DNA from: DATGCT01 sp964639325
GTDB lineage: Bacteria > Patescibacteriota > Minisyncoccia > UBA6257 > GWB1-50-10
DNA length: 24,650 bases
Direction: 5' to 3'
NCBI GenBank assembly: GCA_964639325.1
Contig: CAZXDO010000046.1
Span: forward strand, 1 to 24,650
Under the pieces are notes generated by a model, which made no database searches, was not told the origin of the DNA, and saw only the letters and a list, made by a program, of their open reading frames with translations. Below are positions 1 through 6,508 of this stretch, in pieces. A program made the translations under genes and the position numbers. How positions within the stretch are numbered: position 1 is the first letter of the stretch; every line of letters starts with the position of its first letter.

Positions 1-378
1 AAGCAACGATTTTTGCTGTTCCCAATTTTTGAATTCGGAAGCCGGTTTTTTGCTTTTTCTAATCAAGCGCCAAGCAGCTACGTCAACGTGTTTAGCAAAT
101 CTTCTATTGTTAGAAATTTGAAAACACTCATGGCTTGTGTTGAATAAGTAAGGTTTAAACGCTTCCAAGTCAAGAATTGACAATTCACCCGGCATAGCAA
201 TCAAGAGATGGGTTTTTTTGCAGCTTTCAATTAATTCCCTTGAAAACTTAACCTCGTTCAATTCATCTCGCTCCCTTTTGGTAAACACGTCATTACCAAA
301 AAATTCCTGGCTGTCTTTGATGCCAATAAAATCATCCATTAATTCAGCAGTTTCGGAAACTGATAACAAGTCTTTCAT
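1..378 (-). CDS. Hypothetical protein, partial (C-terminus beyond window edge)
   Basis: An open frame of 126 codons runs from an ATG at 378 down to base 1 with no stop, so the 3' part lies outside the window. The start is well supported: an AGGAGG ribosome binding site (388-393, minus strand) lies 9 nt upstream, and a sigma70-like promoter sits before it. The protein starts MKDLLSVSETAELMDDF and is soluble, with no signal peptide or membrane segment. It holds a hydrophobic strand (HLLIAMPGELSILDLEAF) and a later NNRRFAKHVDVAAWRLIRK stretch. I do not recognise the family and assign no function. It lies downstream of tsaD on the same strand but appears to have its own promoter. Confidence 0.75.
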   Translation of the reverse strand, partial: MKDLLSVSETAELMDDFIGIKDSQEFFGNDVFTKRERDELNEVKFSRELIESCKKTHLLIAMPGELSILDLEAFKPYLFNTSHECFQISNNRRFAKHVDVAAWRLIRKSKKPASEFKNWEQQKSLL

Positions 379-418
379 AATAATGTACCTCCTATTTAAT
401 TTTTAAAAATCCTTTAAA

Positions 419-448
419 ATAATACAACTAAATTAATGTATTTGTCAA
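419..448 (-). promoter_or_regulatory. Promoter of the partial left-edge gene
   Basis: On the minus strand TTGACA (448-443) is followed after 18 bp by TATTAT (424-419). The predicted start of transcription is about 412, giving a leader of about 34 nt that contains the AGGAGG site. The -35 box lies immediately beyond the end of tsaD. Confidence 0.55.
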
Positions 449-449
449 A

Positions 450-1508
450 TCAATCTAAGGAAAGATTGGGTTGAGATTCAATTTTATATTCTTTGCCCTG
501 AAGGAAATTTATATAAGAGGCAAGGGCAATAATAACAGCGTTATCAGTATTATATTTTAAAGGAGCAACATAAAATTGGGCTGATAACTTATGACTAACA
601 TCTTTTAATTTTTCTTGAAGAATTTTATTGGCCGCTACACCTCCGGAAAGAAAAATTGATTTAGCTCCGTATTCTTTTGCCGCTTCTTTCGCTTTTTTAA
701 CAAGCGGGGCAAAGGCCGACTCTTGAAAAGCATAAGCAACTTCTTCCGAACGGGCTTTAGGATGATTTTTTAAAAAATAAAGAACAGCAGTTTTGAGGCC
801 GGAATAGCTAAAATCATAATTTTTGGAATAGAGCATGGGTTTGGGAAAATCAGGAATACTCTTTGATTCTTTATTGGTTTTAGAAGAAACTTTTTCAATT
901 TCCGGACCGCCCGGATAAGGAAGGTTAAGAAGCCGGGCAACTTTATCAAAAGCTTCTCCGGCGGCATCATCTCTTGTTTCTCCAAGTTTTACCCATTTAT
1001 TCATTGATTTCATAAGAATAAGAAGGGTATGGCCTCCGGAAACAACAAGAGCAATAGCGGGAAAAAGATTTTTAAGGCTTTCAGCCTTGAACTTATTCTC
1101 GTCAATTTTAAACTTGTCATCTAAAAGAAAACTATAAAGATGGCCTTCCAGGTGATTAGTTCCTAAAAGTTTTGTTTTGGAAAAATATTCTTGATAAATA
1201 TTTTTTGTAAAGTTTATTCCGCTCCATAAACAAGGATCTAGACCGGGTCCAACCGTAACAGTGATAATATCACCTTGGTTAAGGTTTTTAATTTCGGGTT
1301 TTATTTTATTAAATAAAAGAGGAAGATTCTTTTCGTGTTCCCTCCGAGCCAGACCGGGAACTACTCCGCCGTACTTCCTATGGATTTTTATTTGGGTAGC
1401 AATAATATTTTCGGTTATTTCAAATTCTAAAGAATTTAAATCCCCTTTTGCTTCAATAAGCGAAATTCCTGTTTCGTCACATGATGTTTCTATGGCTAAA
1501 ATTTTCAT
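450..1508 (-). CDS. tsaD: tRNA N6-adenosine threonylcarbamoyltransferase TsaD
   Basis: TsaD transfers the threonylcarbamoyl group from threonylcarbamoyl-AMP to A37 of ANN-decoding tRNAs (t6A), working with TsaB and TsaE in the cytoplasm. The 352-aa product begins with the canonical MKILAIETSCDETG, which fixes the start. The metal-binding HxxxH is NHLEGH (H119, H123), followed by VSGGHTLL and, near the C-terminus, FLSGGVAANKILQEKL and NTDNAVIIA, all hallmarks of the Kae1/TsaD ASKHA fold. Length is slightly above the usual ~340 aa. It is divergent from the DksA-like gene, with only 56 bp between the two starts. A TATTAT lies 6 nt upstream of its ATG and no Shine-Dalgarno site is visible, so the mRNA may be leaderless. 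Confidence 0.97.
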   Translation of the reverse strand: MKILAIETSCDETGISLIEAKGDLNSLEFEITENIIATQIKIHRKYGGVVPGLARREHEKNLPLLFNKIKPEIKNLNQGDIITVTVGPGLDPCLWSGINFTKNIYQEYFSKTKLLGTNHLEGHLYSFLLDDKFKIDENKFKAESLKNLFPAIALVVSGGHTLLILMKSMNKWVKLGETRDDAAGEAFDKVARLLNLPYPGGPEIEKVSSKTNKESKSIPDFPKPMLYSKNYDFSYSGLKTAVLYFLKNHPKARSEEVAYAFQESAFAPLVKKAKEAAKEYGAKSIFLSGGVAANKILQEKLKDVSHKLSAQFYVAPLKYNTDNAVIIALASYINFLQGKEYKIESQPNLSLD

Positions 1509-1528
1509 GATTTCATAATACTGGCATA

Positions 1529-1555
1529 TTGATAATATGAAAAGTGTAGTATAAT
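1529..1555 (+). promoter_or_regulatory. Promoter of the DksA/TraR-like gene
   Basis: TTGATA (1529-1534) and TATAAT (1550-1555) are separated by a short 15-bp spacer. The -10 box ends 9 nt before the ATG at 1565, so the leader would be only a few nt at most. The same 56-bp gap must also hold the tsaD promoter on the other strand. Confidence 0.4.
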
Positions 1556-1564
1556 ATAAACGTT

Positions 1565-1900
1565 ATGATATTGAGCGAAGAAAAAATAAATAAATACAAG
1601 GAAGAGCTTTTAGAGGATAAGAAGAATACAGAAAATAACTTAGAGCAGTTGAAAAAAGATCTTGATCTTGGTGACGAAAACGATCCTGATACAGAAACAG
1701 ATGAAACGGAAGAGTTTTCAAACTATATCGGAATAAAAGCTAACTTAGAAAACCAATTGGAAAATATTGAAAGCGCTTTAGAAAGGATTAAAAGCGGAAC
1801 TTATGGAGTTTGTAAAAAGTGCGGAAAAAATATTTCGGAAGATGTTTTGGACGCAAACCCGGCTTCTACTCTTTGCAGGGAATGTAAAAAAGCGATGTAA
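1565..1900 (+). CDS. DksA/TraR-type zinc-finger protein
   Basis: A 111-aa protein with a long, charged, coiled-coil N-terminal part (about residues 5-75) and a C-terminal C4 zinc finger. The ligands are C83 and C86 (YGVCKKCGK) and C104 and C107 (TLCRECKK), the layout of the DksA/TraR family. Family members bind RNA polymerase through its secondary channel and modulate transcription, often with ppGpp. An acidic DxxDxxTDETEE stretch (about residues 40-50) sits at the coiled-coil tip region, where DksA keeps its functional acidic residues. Shorter than E. coli DksA (151 aa), close to Bacillus YteA/TraR-like sizes. Monocistronic, with a strong terminator just after the stop. The family call is firm; the regulatory role is inferred. 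Confidence 0.9.
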   Translation: MILSEEKINKYKEELLEDKKNTENNLEQLKKDLDLGDENDPDTETDETEEFSNYIGIKANLENQLENIESALERIKSGTYGVCKKCGKNISEDVLDANPASTLCRECKKAM

Positions 1901-1921
1901 TCTGTTTTAAAAGATCTGTTT

Positions 1922-1957
1922 AAAAACAGTCGGAAAAACCGGCTGTTTTTTATTTTT
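1922..1957 (+). terminator. Rho-independent terminator after the DksA-like gene
   Basis: AAAAACAG-T-CGG pairs with CCG-G-CTGTTTTT (one T-G wobble) around an AAAAA loop, and the stem runs into TTTTTTATTTTT. Confidence 0.85.
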
Positions 1958-1963
1958 AAAAAT

Positions 1964-1992
1964 TTGACTTTTTGTTTATAAAATTGTAATTT
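1964..1992 (+). promoter_or_regulatory. Possible promoter of the thymidylate synthase gene
   Basis: TTGACT (1964-1969) is followed after 17 bp by TAATTT (1987-1992). The -10 box is weak, but this is the only plausible pair between the preceding terminator and the AAGGAG ribosome binding site before 2035. Confidence 0.35.
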
Positions 1993-2034
1993 AAGGATTA
2001 GTTATTAACAATTAAAAAAGAAGGAGAGGAAGAT

Positions 2035-2985
2035 ATGTCAGAAAAAAAGAAAGAGGTTGTGGAATACAAACCTTATGAAAAAAGAATTCCGGATGCTCAA
2101 TATCGGAGATTATTAGCTAAAATATTAAGGGAAGGCGAGGTAGATAACCCTGTTCAAGATTCTAAATCTTTATCTACTTTTGGTTACCAAATGAGATTTC
2201 CCCTTAACAACGGGATTCCAATTATAACGGAAAGAGATGTGGTTAATGGAAAATATTCTATCTTTTACCAGTCCCTTGGAGAATTATTCGGCTTTTTAAA
2301 TGGAGCCAGGACTCAAAAAGAACTTGAGTCGTATGGATGCCGATGGTGGTCATCCTGGGTTACGGAAAGAAAATGCCGAAAACGCGGTCTAGAACCGGGT
2401 GATCTTGGTCCGGGCTCTTATGGCCCTGCTTGGACGTCATTTCCGACTTTGGAAGGCGGGAGTTTTGATCAAATAAATCATTTAATTGAACAAATAAAGG
2501 AACTGCCTCATTTAAGAACTCATTTGGTTAACCCGTGGATACCCCAATATATCGGAAGGGGCAAGGGTAAAAAGCAAAAAGTTGTGGTAGTTCCGTGTCA
2601 CGGATGGTTTCATGTAAAAGTACATTTAGAAGCCAAGGAGCTTTCCTTGCACCATCTTCAAAGAAGCGCTGATGTTCCGGTAGGCCTTACGGCTAATTTA
2701 ATCCAGTATGCAGCTCTAACTATGATGATTGCTCAGGTCACGGGCTACAGGGCAAGAGAGTTGGTTTATACCATTTCTGATGCTCACATTTATTTTACCG
2801 AAAATAATCCCGAAAAAGACCAGAGGCCTCAAGTTGAAGAAATGCTTCAACATACGTCAGAAAGATTGCCCACTTTGAGAATGTCACCTGATATTAATGA
2901 TATTCGGTCATTTAGGCAGGAACATTTTAGGGTAGAAGATTATTATCCCAAGCTAAAAAGGCAAAGGATATGGACTCCTATATAA
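2035..2985 (+). CDS. thyA: Divergent thymidylate synthase (ThyA family)
   Basis: ThyA methylates dUMP to dTMP using methylenetetrahydrofolate. The 316-aa product keeps the active-site cysteine (C188, VVVPCHGWFHV), the LQRSADVPVGL loop (normally QRSxDxxLG), the uracil-discriminating Asn (N221, in GLTANLIQY), DAHIYF for sugar binding and the GELFGFLNG glutamate. An Asp at N221 would suggest a dCMP hydroxymethylase, so dUMP is the likely substrate. It differs from textbook ThyA: the GPVYGxQWR segment reads GPGSYGPAWTSF, the second Arg of the phosphate-binding RR pair is Thr (PHLRTHLV), the Gln after the catalytic Cys is His, and the C-terminus ends KRQRIWTPI rather than in the usual PVAV-like tail. 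An AAGGAG site lies upstream of the ATG. The dCMP-deaminase-like gene nearby would supply dUMP. Confidence 0.88.
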   Translation: MSEKKKEVVEYKPYEKRIPDAQYRRLLAKILREGEVDNPVQDSKSLSTFGYQMRFPLNNGIPIITERDVVNGKYSIFYQSLGELFGFLNGARTQKELESYGCRWWSSWVTERKCRKRGLEPGDLGPGSYGPAWTSFPTLEGGSFDQINHLIEQIKELPHLRTHLVNPWIPQYIGRGKGKKQKVVVVPCHGWFHVKVHLEAKELSLHHLQRSADVPVGLTANLIQYAALTMMIAQVTGYRARELVYTISDAHIYFTENNPEKDQRPQVEEMLQHTSERLPTLRMSPDINDIRSFRQEHFRVEDYYPKLKRQRIWTPI

Positions 2986-2995
2986 TTAAGTTATT

Positions 2996-3040
2996 ACCCC
3001 GTTAGAAACCTTGAAACTTCTAACGGGGTTTATTATTTTC
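2996..3040 (+). terminator. Rho-independent terminator after thyA
   Basis: A perfect 12-bp stem, ACCCCGTTAGAA with TTCTAACGGGGT, closes a 10-nt loop and is followed by TTATTATTTT. Confidence 0.92.
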
Positions 3041-3065
3041 TGGGTAAAATTTATACTTAAAGCAA

Positions 3066-3536
3066 ATGGAAAGCAATAAAAATTATGTAAACTTGGATAA
3101 CGCCAGAAAAAAGGACCAAGAAGAATCAATGAAAAGAATTCAAGAAAGGAAGGAGTGTCCCTTTTGCTGGGAAAACTTAGAAAAAGAACACAAAGAAGAA
3201 ATTTTAAAAGAAGGAAAATTTTGGCTTATTACAAAGAACCAATGGAAATACGAAGAGGCTGACCTTCATCTTCTTTTAATAAGCAAAGAACACGCTGAAT
3301 CATTTAGAGATTTAAAGCCGGGGGCGGGAGATGAACTTTTAGAATTCTTGCAGTGGGCCGAAGAAAAGTTTTCTTTAAATTCCGGAGGAGTTTGTATGAG
3401 GTTTGGTGATATTAATTATAACGGGGCTACGGTAAGCCACTTTCACATACACCTTATGAAACCGAAAAATCCGTTAGACGATGACTATAAACCGATACGT
3501 TTCAGAATTGGAGGAAGAATCAAAGAAAAAGAATAA
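3066..3536 (+). CDS. HIT-family hydrolase/transferase
   Basis: A 156-aa histidine-triad protein. The HxHxH motif is VSHFHIHLM (H125, H127, H129), and an upstream CPFC pair (C31, C34) resembles the N-terminal zinc site seen in some HIT proteins. LLISKEHAESFRDL is the usual beta-strand/helix before the triad. HIT proteins cleave or transfer nucleoside phosphates (dinucleoside polyphosphates, AMP-lysine and similar); the exact substrate cannot be read from sequence. There is no clear Shine-Dalgarno site. TATACT (3052-3057) ends 8 nt before the ATG, suggesting a leaderless or near-leaderless message. It is convergent with the deaminase gene, and the two share one terminator. Confidence 0.9.
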   Translation: MESNKNYVNLDNARKKDQEESMKRIQERKECPFCWENLEKEHKEEILKEGKFWLITKNQWKYEEADLHLLLISKEHAESFRDLKPGAGDELLEFLQWAEEKFSLNSGGVCMRFGDINYNGATVSHFHIHLMKPKNPLDDDYKPIRFRIGGRIKEKE

Positions 3537-3545
3537 GTTATTTTT

Positions 3546-3587
3546 AAAAAAACCCCGAATGATTAAACACTTGGGGTTTTATTTTTA
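3546..3587. terminator. Bidirectional terminator between the HIT and deaminase genes
   Basis: AAAACCCC (3549-3556) pairs with GGGGTTTT (3573-3580). Plus-strand reading ends in TTTTATTTTT and minus-strand reading ends in TTTTTTT. The right arm and loop also encode the last codons and stop of the deaminase (stop at 3563-3565). Confidence 0.85.
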
Positions 3588-4414
3588 ACATAAATAGTTT
3601 TTACGCCAAAAGAGTTAAGGATATCTTTCGCATCTAACATAGAATAACCTTCGCGAAAGAAAACTCTTTTTATTCCACTGTAAGCAATGTATCTGGCACA
3701 AACCGGACAAGGAAAAGTAGTAACGTATAAATCTGTTCCAAATAAAGAAATTCCTCTCTTAGCCGCCGATGATATTAAAGCCGCTTCAGCATGGATGGCT
3801 GAAGATAACTCAATAAAAATTCCTTTATGAAATTCTCCTCTCGGATCACCAACAATGTAAGGGGTATGCTCTGAAGGAAGGTGTTTGTTGTAAGCAGAAA
3901 AAATAATCTTTTTATCTTTTACAACAACAGCTCCAACTTGGCGCCACCAATCTGAACTTCTTTCTGCTTCTTTATAAGCAATACCAAACATTTCTTTTGT
4001 TAGTTCAGTGCAAGATACAGCATAATCATAATCAACCCTTTGTTCCTTCTTAGCCTTATCACTGTTCCACCTTAGAAAAATAGGTGAAAAGATTACCTTG
4101 CGGTCAATAAAATATTTCTGAGCAACTGTTTTTGAAATATTTTCACAAGGCATAATTATTCGGCTTCCTTTGGGAATTATTTTAAGGGTTTCGGGTAGAG
4201 CAACGTCTACGTGTCTAAAAAATTTTAGAGCCTCAGCCATTTTTGCTACATCCTTGGGGTTTGCGGCCCTAACATCTTTTCTCAAGTGCCTAAAGGAATT
4301 TATAATCTCCTCTCCAAATACATACAAAAAGGAATTTTTTCCTCTATATTTTTCAAAAAGATTAAGATAGCCTTTATGAATAACAGGTACGTAACCTATT
4401 ACAAAAGTTCTCAT
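3563..4414 (-). CDS. dCMP deaminase-like protein with nucleotidyltransferase-like N-domain
   Basis: The C-terminal half (about residues 130-275) is a zinc-dependent cytidine/deoxycytidylate deaminase: VGAVVVKDKKII, then AIHAEAAL (H208, E210) and FPCPVC (C236, C239), all zinc and catalytic residues present. Its likely reaction is dCMP to dUMP. The N-terminal ~125 residues begin RTFVIGYVPVIHKGYLNLF, which resembles the first strand and HxGH motif of cytidylyltransferase folds, with HKGY in place of HxGH. Catalytic function of that domain is doubtful. At 283 aa it is much longer than a simple dCMP deaminase (~150-180). An AAAGGAGG site precedes the ATG. It follows the true cytidylyltransferase gene by 15 bp in the same operon, and dUMP would feed the nearby ThyA. 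The domain fusion is seen; joint function is inferred. Confidence 0.85.
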   Translation of the reverse strand: MRTFVIGYVPVIHKGYLNLFEKYRGKNSFLYVFGEEIINSFRHLRKDVRAANPKDVAKMAEALKFFRHVDVALPETLKIIPKGSRIIMPCENISKTVAQKYFIDRKVIFSPIFLRWNSDKAKKEQRVDYDYAVSCTELTKEMFGIAYKEAERSSDWWRQVGAVVVKDKKIIFSAYNKHLPSEHTPYIVGDPRGEFHKGIFIELSSAIHAEAALISSAAKRGISLFGTDLYVTTFPCPVCARYIAYSGIKRVFFREGYSMLDAKDILNSFGVKTIYVKNKTPSV

Positions 4415-4429
4415 AATTATCCTCCTTTC

Positions 4430-5074
4430 TTATTTATCAGGTGTCATTTCATTAATAGATTTACTGAATTCATCAAGTTTTTCTTTAACATTCTCAGAAA
4501 AGCGTTGATATTTCTCTTTGAATTTTTCAGCAATATTTACGTGAAGAAGCCTGATTTTTGCGCTGGTGGAAGTTTCGGCTTGAGCCTTCAATTTCACAAC
4601 ATTTCCGCAGTACTGTTTTAACTCGGTTATTTTTTCCTTATCATAATTTTCCTTGCTGGTTTCTGAAATAATAAGGATATCCGGGCAAACAGTTTTGATA
4701 AGCTGCCAGTGAGGGTCTTTTTCTTGTTTTACCATTACTAAATCAACGTGACGGGTATGGCAAATCATTTCGCATCGTTCTTTTTCCGGAACAATAGGAC
4801 GATTAGGACCTTTTTTCTTTTTAACTTTTTCGTCACTATCAATCCCAACTACCAGAATCACCCGACCGGAATCAATTTTAAGTTTTTCCATTGCAGCTTT
4901 CCTAGCATTTTCAAAATATCGGCAGTGGCCGATATGAAGAAGATCAAAAGTTCCCGAGGTCAACACTATGGCATAACCAATCTTCTTACAACCTTCAATT
5001 CTTTCATTAAGAATTTTGTAATCTTTTAAAACCCTGTTTTCTACATTAGCTCCAGGACCAAATATATCATTCAT
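4430..5074 (-). CDS. HIGH-motif cytidylyltransferase (RfaE C-domain/TagD-like)
   Basis: A 214-aa protein of the nucleotidyltransferase superfamily. The ATP/CTP-binding motif is LTSGTFDLLHIGHCRYF, with an intact HIGH, and the C-terminal signature STSAKIRLL resembles the (I/S)ST(S/T)xI motif of RfaE/TagD proteins. These enzymes transfer a nucleotide to a sugar phosphate or alcohol phosphate; the acceptor here is unknown. After about residue 170 comes a charged, helical tail absent from minimal members (~130-160 aa). The start is supported by an AGGAGG site 5 nt upstream. First gene of a two-gene operon with the deaminase-like protein, whose N-domain may be a degenerate relative of this fold. 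An inverted repeat (5106-5124) lies upstream. Confidence 0.87.
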   Translation of the reverse strand: MNDIFGPGANVENRVLKDYKILNERIEGCKKIGYAIVLTSGTFDLLHIGHCRYFENARKAAMEKLKIDSGRVILVVGIDSDEKVKKKKGPNRPIVPEKERCEMICHTRHVDLVMVKQEKDPHWQLIKTVCPDILIISETSKENYDKEKITELKQYCGNVVKLKAQAETSTSAKIRLLHVNIAEKFKEKYQRFSENVKEKLDEFSKSINEMTPDK

Positions 5075-5105
5075 AACAACCTCCTATTTATTAAATTTTA
5101 ATATT

Positions 5106-5124
5106 AAGTAACTGATTGTTACTT
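5106..5124. promoter_or_regulatory. Inverted repeat upstream of the cytidylyltransferase operon
   Basis: AAGTAAC-TGATT-GTTACTT is a perfect 7-bp inverted repeat about 32 bp before the ATG at 5074. It could be an operator or a leader hairpin; it has no T-run, so it is not a terminator. Confidence 0.3.
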
Positions 5125-5154
5125 TACATTAAAGAAAGAAAGGCGTCAATTATC

Positions 5155-5233
5155 TATTACAAGGAAAGCGAAGAAAATATTGAAATGAAGTTTCTATATT
5201 TTCTGAGCTAACGCAGGAACAAGCTTTGCTTAT
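5155..5233 (-). repeat. 3'-end repeat, copy 1 (downstream of the M23 gene)
   Basis: Read on the minus strand, this 79-bp element starts ATAAGCAAAGCTTG and ends TTCCTTGTAATA. The same ends occur at 23228-23310. The first 24 nt are identical in both copies, followed by a G-TCA match. The middle is a hairpin: GAAAATAT...ATATTTTC, then GAAA...TTTC around a CTTCA loop, with one A-A mismatch. It begins inside the stop codon region of the M23 gene, whose TAA lies within the ATAAGC of the repeat. Confidence 0.75.
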
Positions 5234-6291
5234 TTAACGGCAAAAGGATTTTGGGCGCCGTGGACTTCAAAGTGAAGATGGCAGCCGGTAGGGCCATCGG
5301 TACGGCCGGTGTTGCCGATAAGGGCAATTTCTTCACCTTGGAGAACATAATCTCCTTCGGAAACCAGGTTTTTCAAAGTGTGAGAATATCTGGTTTTGGT
5401 TTTGTTGGGATGTTCTATCATTATGTAATTTCCGTGACCGCTGTTCCAATAGTTGCTACTTGATTCTTCTATAACCAAGCCTTCGGCAGCAGCATAGATA
5501 GGATCGCCACAATCGGCAGCAATATCAACAGCGTTGTAATAATGAAGTTCACCCCAATTCCAACCAATAGCAGGAAGGGTAAAATAATTATCTAAATTAG
5601 GAAGGTTTTCTTTGTAGGAACTGGTGTAAGACCATTGGTTTAGAGGTTCAGTGTAAGGAAGAATAATCATTTCTCCCGGAGATTCAAAAAGTTTCCGGTA
5701 TTCCGGATTGTATTTTTCTATAAGTTTGGGATCGGTGCGATACTTAGCCGCCACACTCTCCATAGTATCTCCTTCTTCAATATTATAAAGAATCCCGGAA
5801 ACGGGCAGGATTGTGATTTCGTCTCCGGGAGAAATAACCGAACCAACATCAAGGTTGGCATACTTTATAGTCTCTGTAGTTACGCCAAATCTCGCAGCAA
5901 TTTCAGAAATTGTATCTCCTTCCCTAACCTTGTATTTTTTCAACCCTTGGCGGGTTGGTATTACGTTGGAATAAGGATAAGAAACGCCGACAGCTAAACC
6001 ACTGTCGGCATATACAAAAGAAGTATCTACTTCTTCAAGAGAGGTAGAATATTTAGGAGTAGAGGAATTACTTTCCAAATCAAGAGTTGTTCCGCTTTGG
6101 TATTCTTCTCTAGAAACGGGTCCTCCAAAACTCCACCGTTCCTTGTCTTGATAAGAAAAAGGCTGTTTGGAGGCATAAAGGAATAAGCCGTTTGTTAAAA
6201 GAAGACAAACAATAAAAACAGCTGTCCAAAAATTTTTTGTTTTTAGCGTATCCTTCAATAAGATACGTAAACCGTCTATGTCGATATTCAT
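5230..6291 (-). CDS. Membrane-anchored LysM/M23 peptidase-family protein
   Basis: 353 aa with an N-terminal membrane anchor (about residues 20-40, WTAVFIVCLLLTNGLFLYA), a low-complexity linker, two LysM-like peptidoglycan-binding modules (KYKVREGDTISEIAARFGV at ~120 and LYNIEEGDTMESVAAKY at ~168) and a C-terminal LytM/M23 domain. The M23 part keeps the zinc Asp (D256 in YNAVDIA), RYSHT, and the HLHFEVH metal/catalytic motif. The usual HxxxD spacing is changed: the closest His, H250, is 6 residues before D256, and the normal ligand position is Tyr. It is expected to act outside the membrane on peptidoglycan cross-links, or as a wall-binding scaffold if inactive. On the minus strand an extended -10 (TGGTATAAT, box at 6313-6308) lies 16 nt upstream of the ATG. 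Confidence 0.9.
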   Translation of the reverse strand: MNIDIDGLRILLKDTLKTKNFWTAVFIVCLLLTNGLFLYASKQPFSYQDKERWSFGGPVSREEYQSGTTLDLESNSSTPKYSTSLEEVDTSFVYADSGLAVGVSYPYSNVIPTRQGLKKYKVREGDTISEIAARFGVTTETIKYANLDVGSVISPGDEITILPVSGILYNIEEGDTMESVAAKYRTDPKLIEKYNPEYRKLFESPGEMIILPYTEPLNQWSYTSSYKENLPNLDNYFTLPAIGWNWGELHYYNAVDIAADCGDPIYAAAEGLVIEESSSNYWNSGHGNYIMIEHPNKTKTRYSHTLKNLVSEGDYVLQGEEIALIGNTGRTDGPTGCHLHFEVHGAQNPFAVK

Positions 6292-6307
6292 TTATTTGGT
6301 ATTAACA

Positions 6308-6346
6308 ATTATACCACACTTAACCCTTTAAAAAGGGTACGGTTAA
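6308..6346 (-). promoter_or_regulatory. M23 promoter with an upstream palindrome
   Basis: On the minus strand TATAAT (6313-6308) is preceded by TGG, giving an extended -10. Immediately upstream, 6320-6346 is an interrupted palindrome: TTAACC...GGTTAA outside and ACCCTTT-AA-AAAGGGT inside. It occupies the -35 region, as a repressor site would. The promoter is reasonably supported; the operator role is inference. Confidence 0.4.
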
Positions 6347-6387
6347 TATAAATATCAAATATTAGATAATAAATCAAGTCTTTGGAA

Positions 6388-6437
6388 GATATTTCAACAT
6401 GAGGGGTGTTGAACACCTCTCATGTTGTTGAAAATAA
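6388..6437. repeat. Long palindrome upstream of the intein-containing recombinase
   Basis: CAACATGAGGGGTGTT (6395-6410) and AACACCTCTCATGTTG (6412-6427) form arms of 16 nt that differ at one position, which becomes a G-U pair in RNA. Pairing extends outward (TATTTCAA with TTGAAAATA) with a 3-nt bulge. No T-run follows on either strand, so it is not an ordinary terminator. It sits between the divergent M23 and recombinase genes and ends about 70 bp before the recombinase ATG. An operator, a recombination site or a small hairpin repeat are all possible. The remaining 6347-6508 is AT-rich with no gene. Confidence 0.65.
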
Positions 6438-6508
6438 TACTATATTAATATTATATATTTTGCGACAGAATTTTGGTATGATAATAGGTGTAATCACAAG
6501 ACAAAAAC

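Noticed and set aside
218..406. Plus-strand 62-aa frame at the left edge
   Set aside because: It is antisense to the minus-strand partial gene, which has a promoter, a good ribosome binding site and a longer open frame.
6388..6437. Palindrome as a terminator or as a dif site
   Set aside because: There is no T-run on either strand and both flanking genes point away from it. The arm and spacer lengths do not match the 11-6-11 layout of dif.
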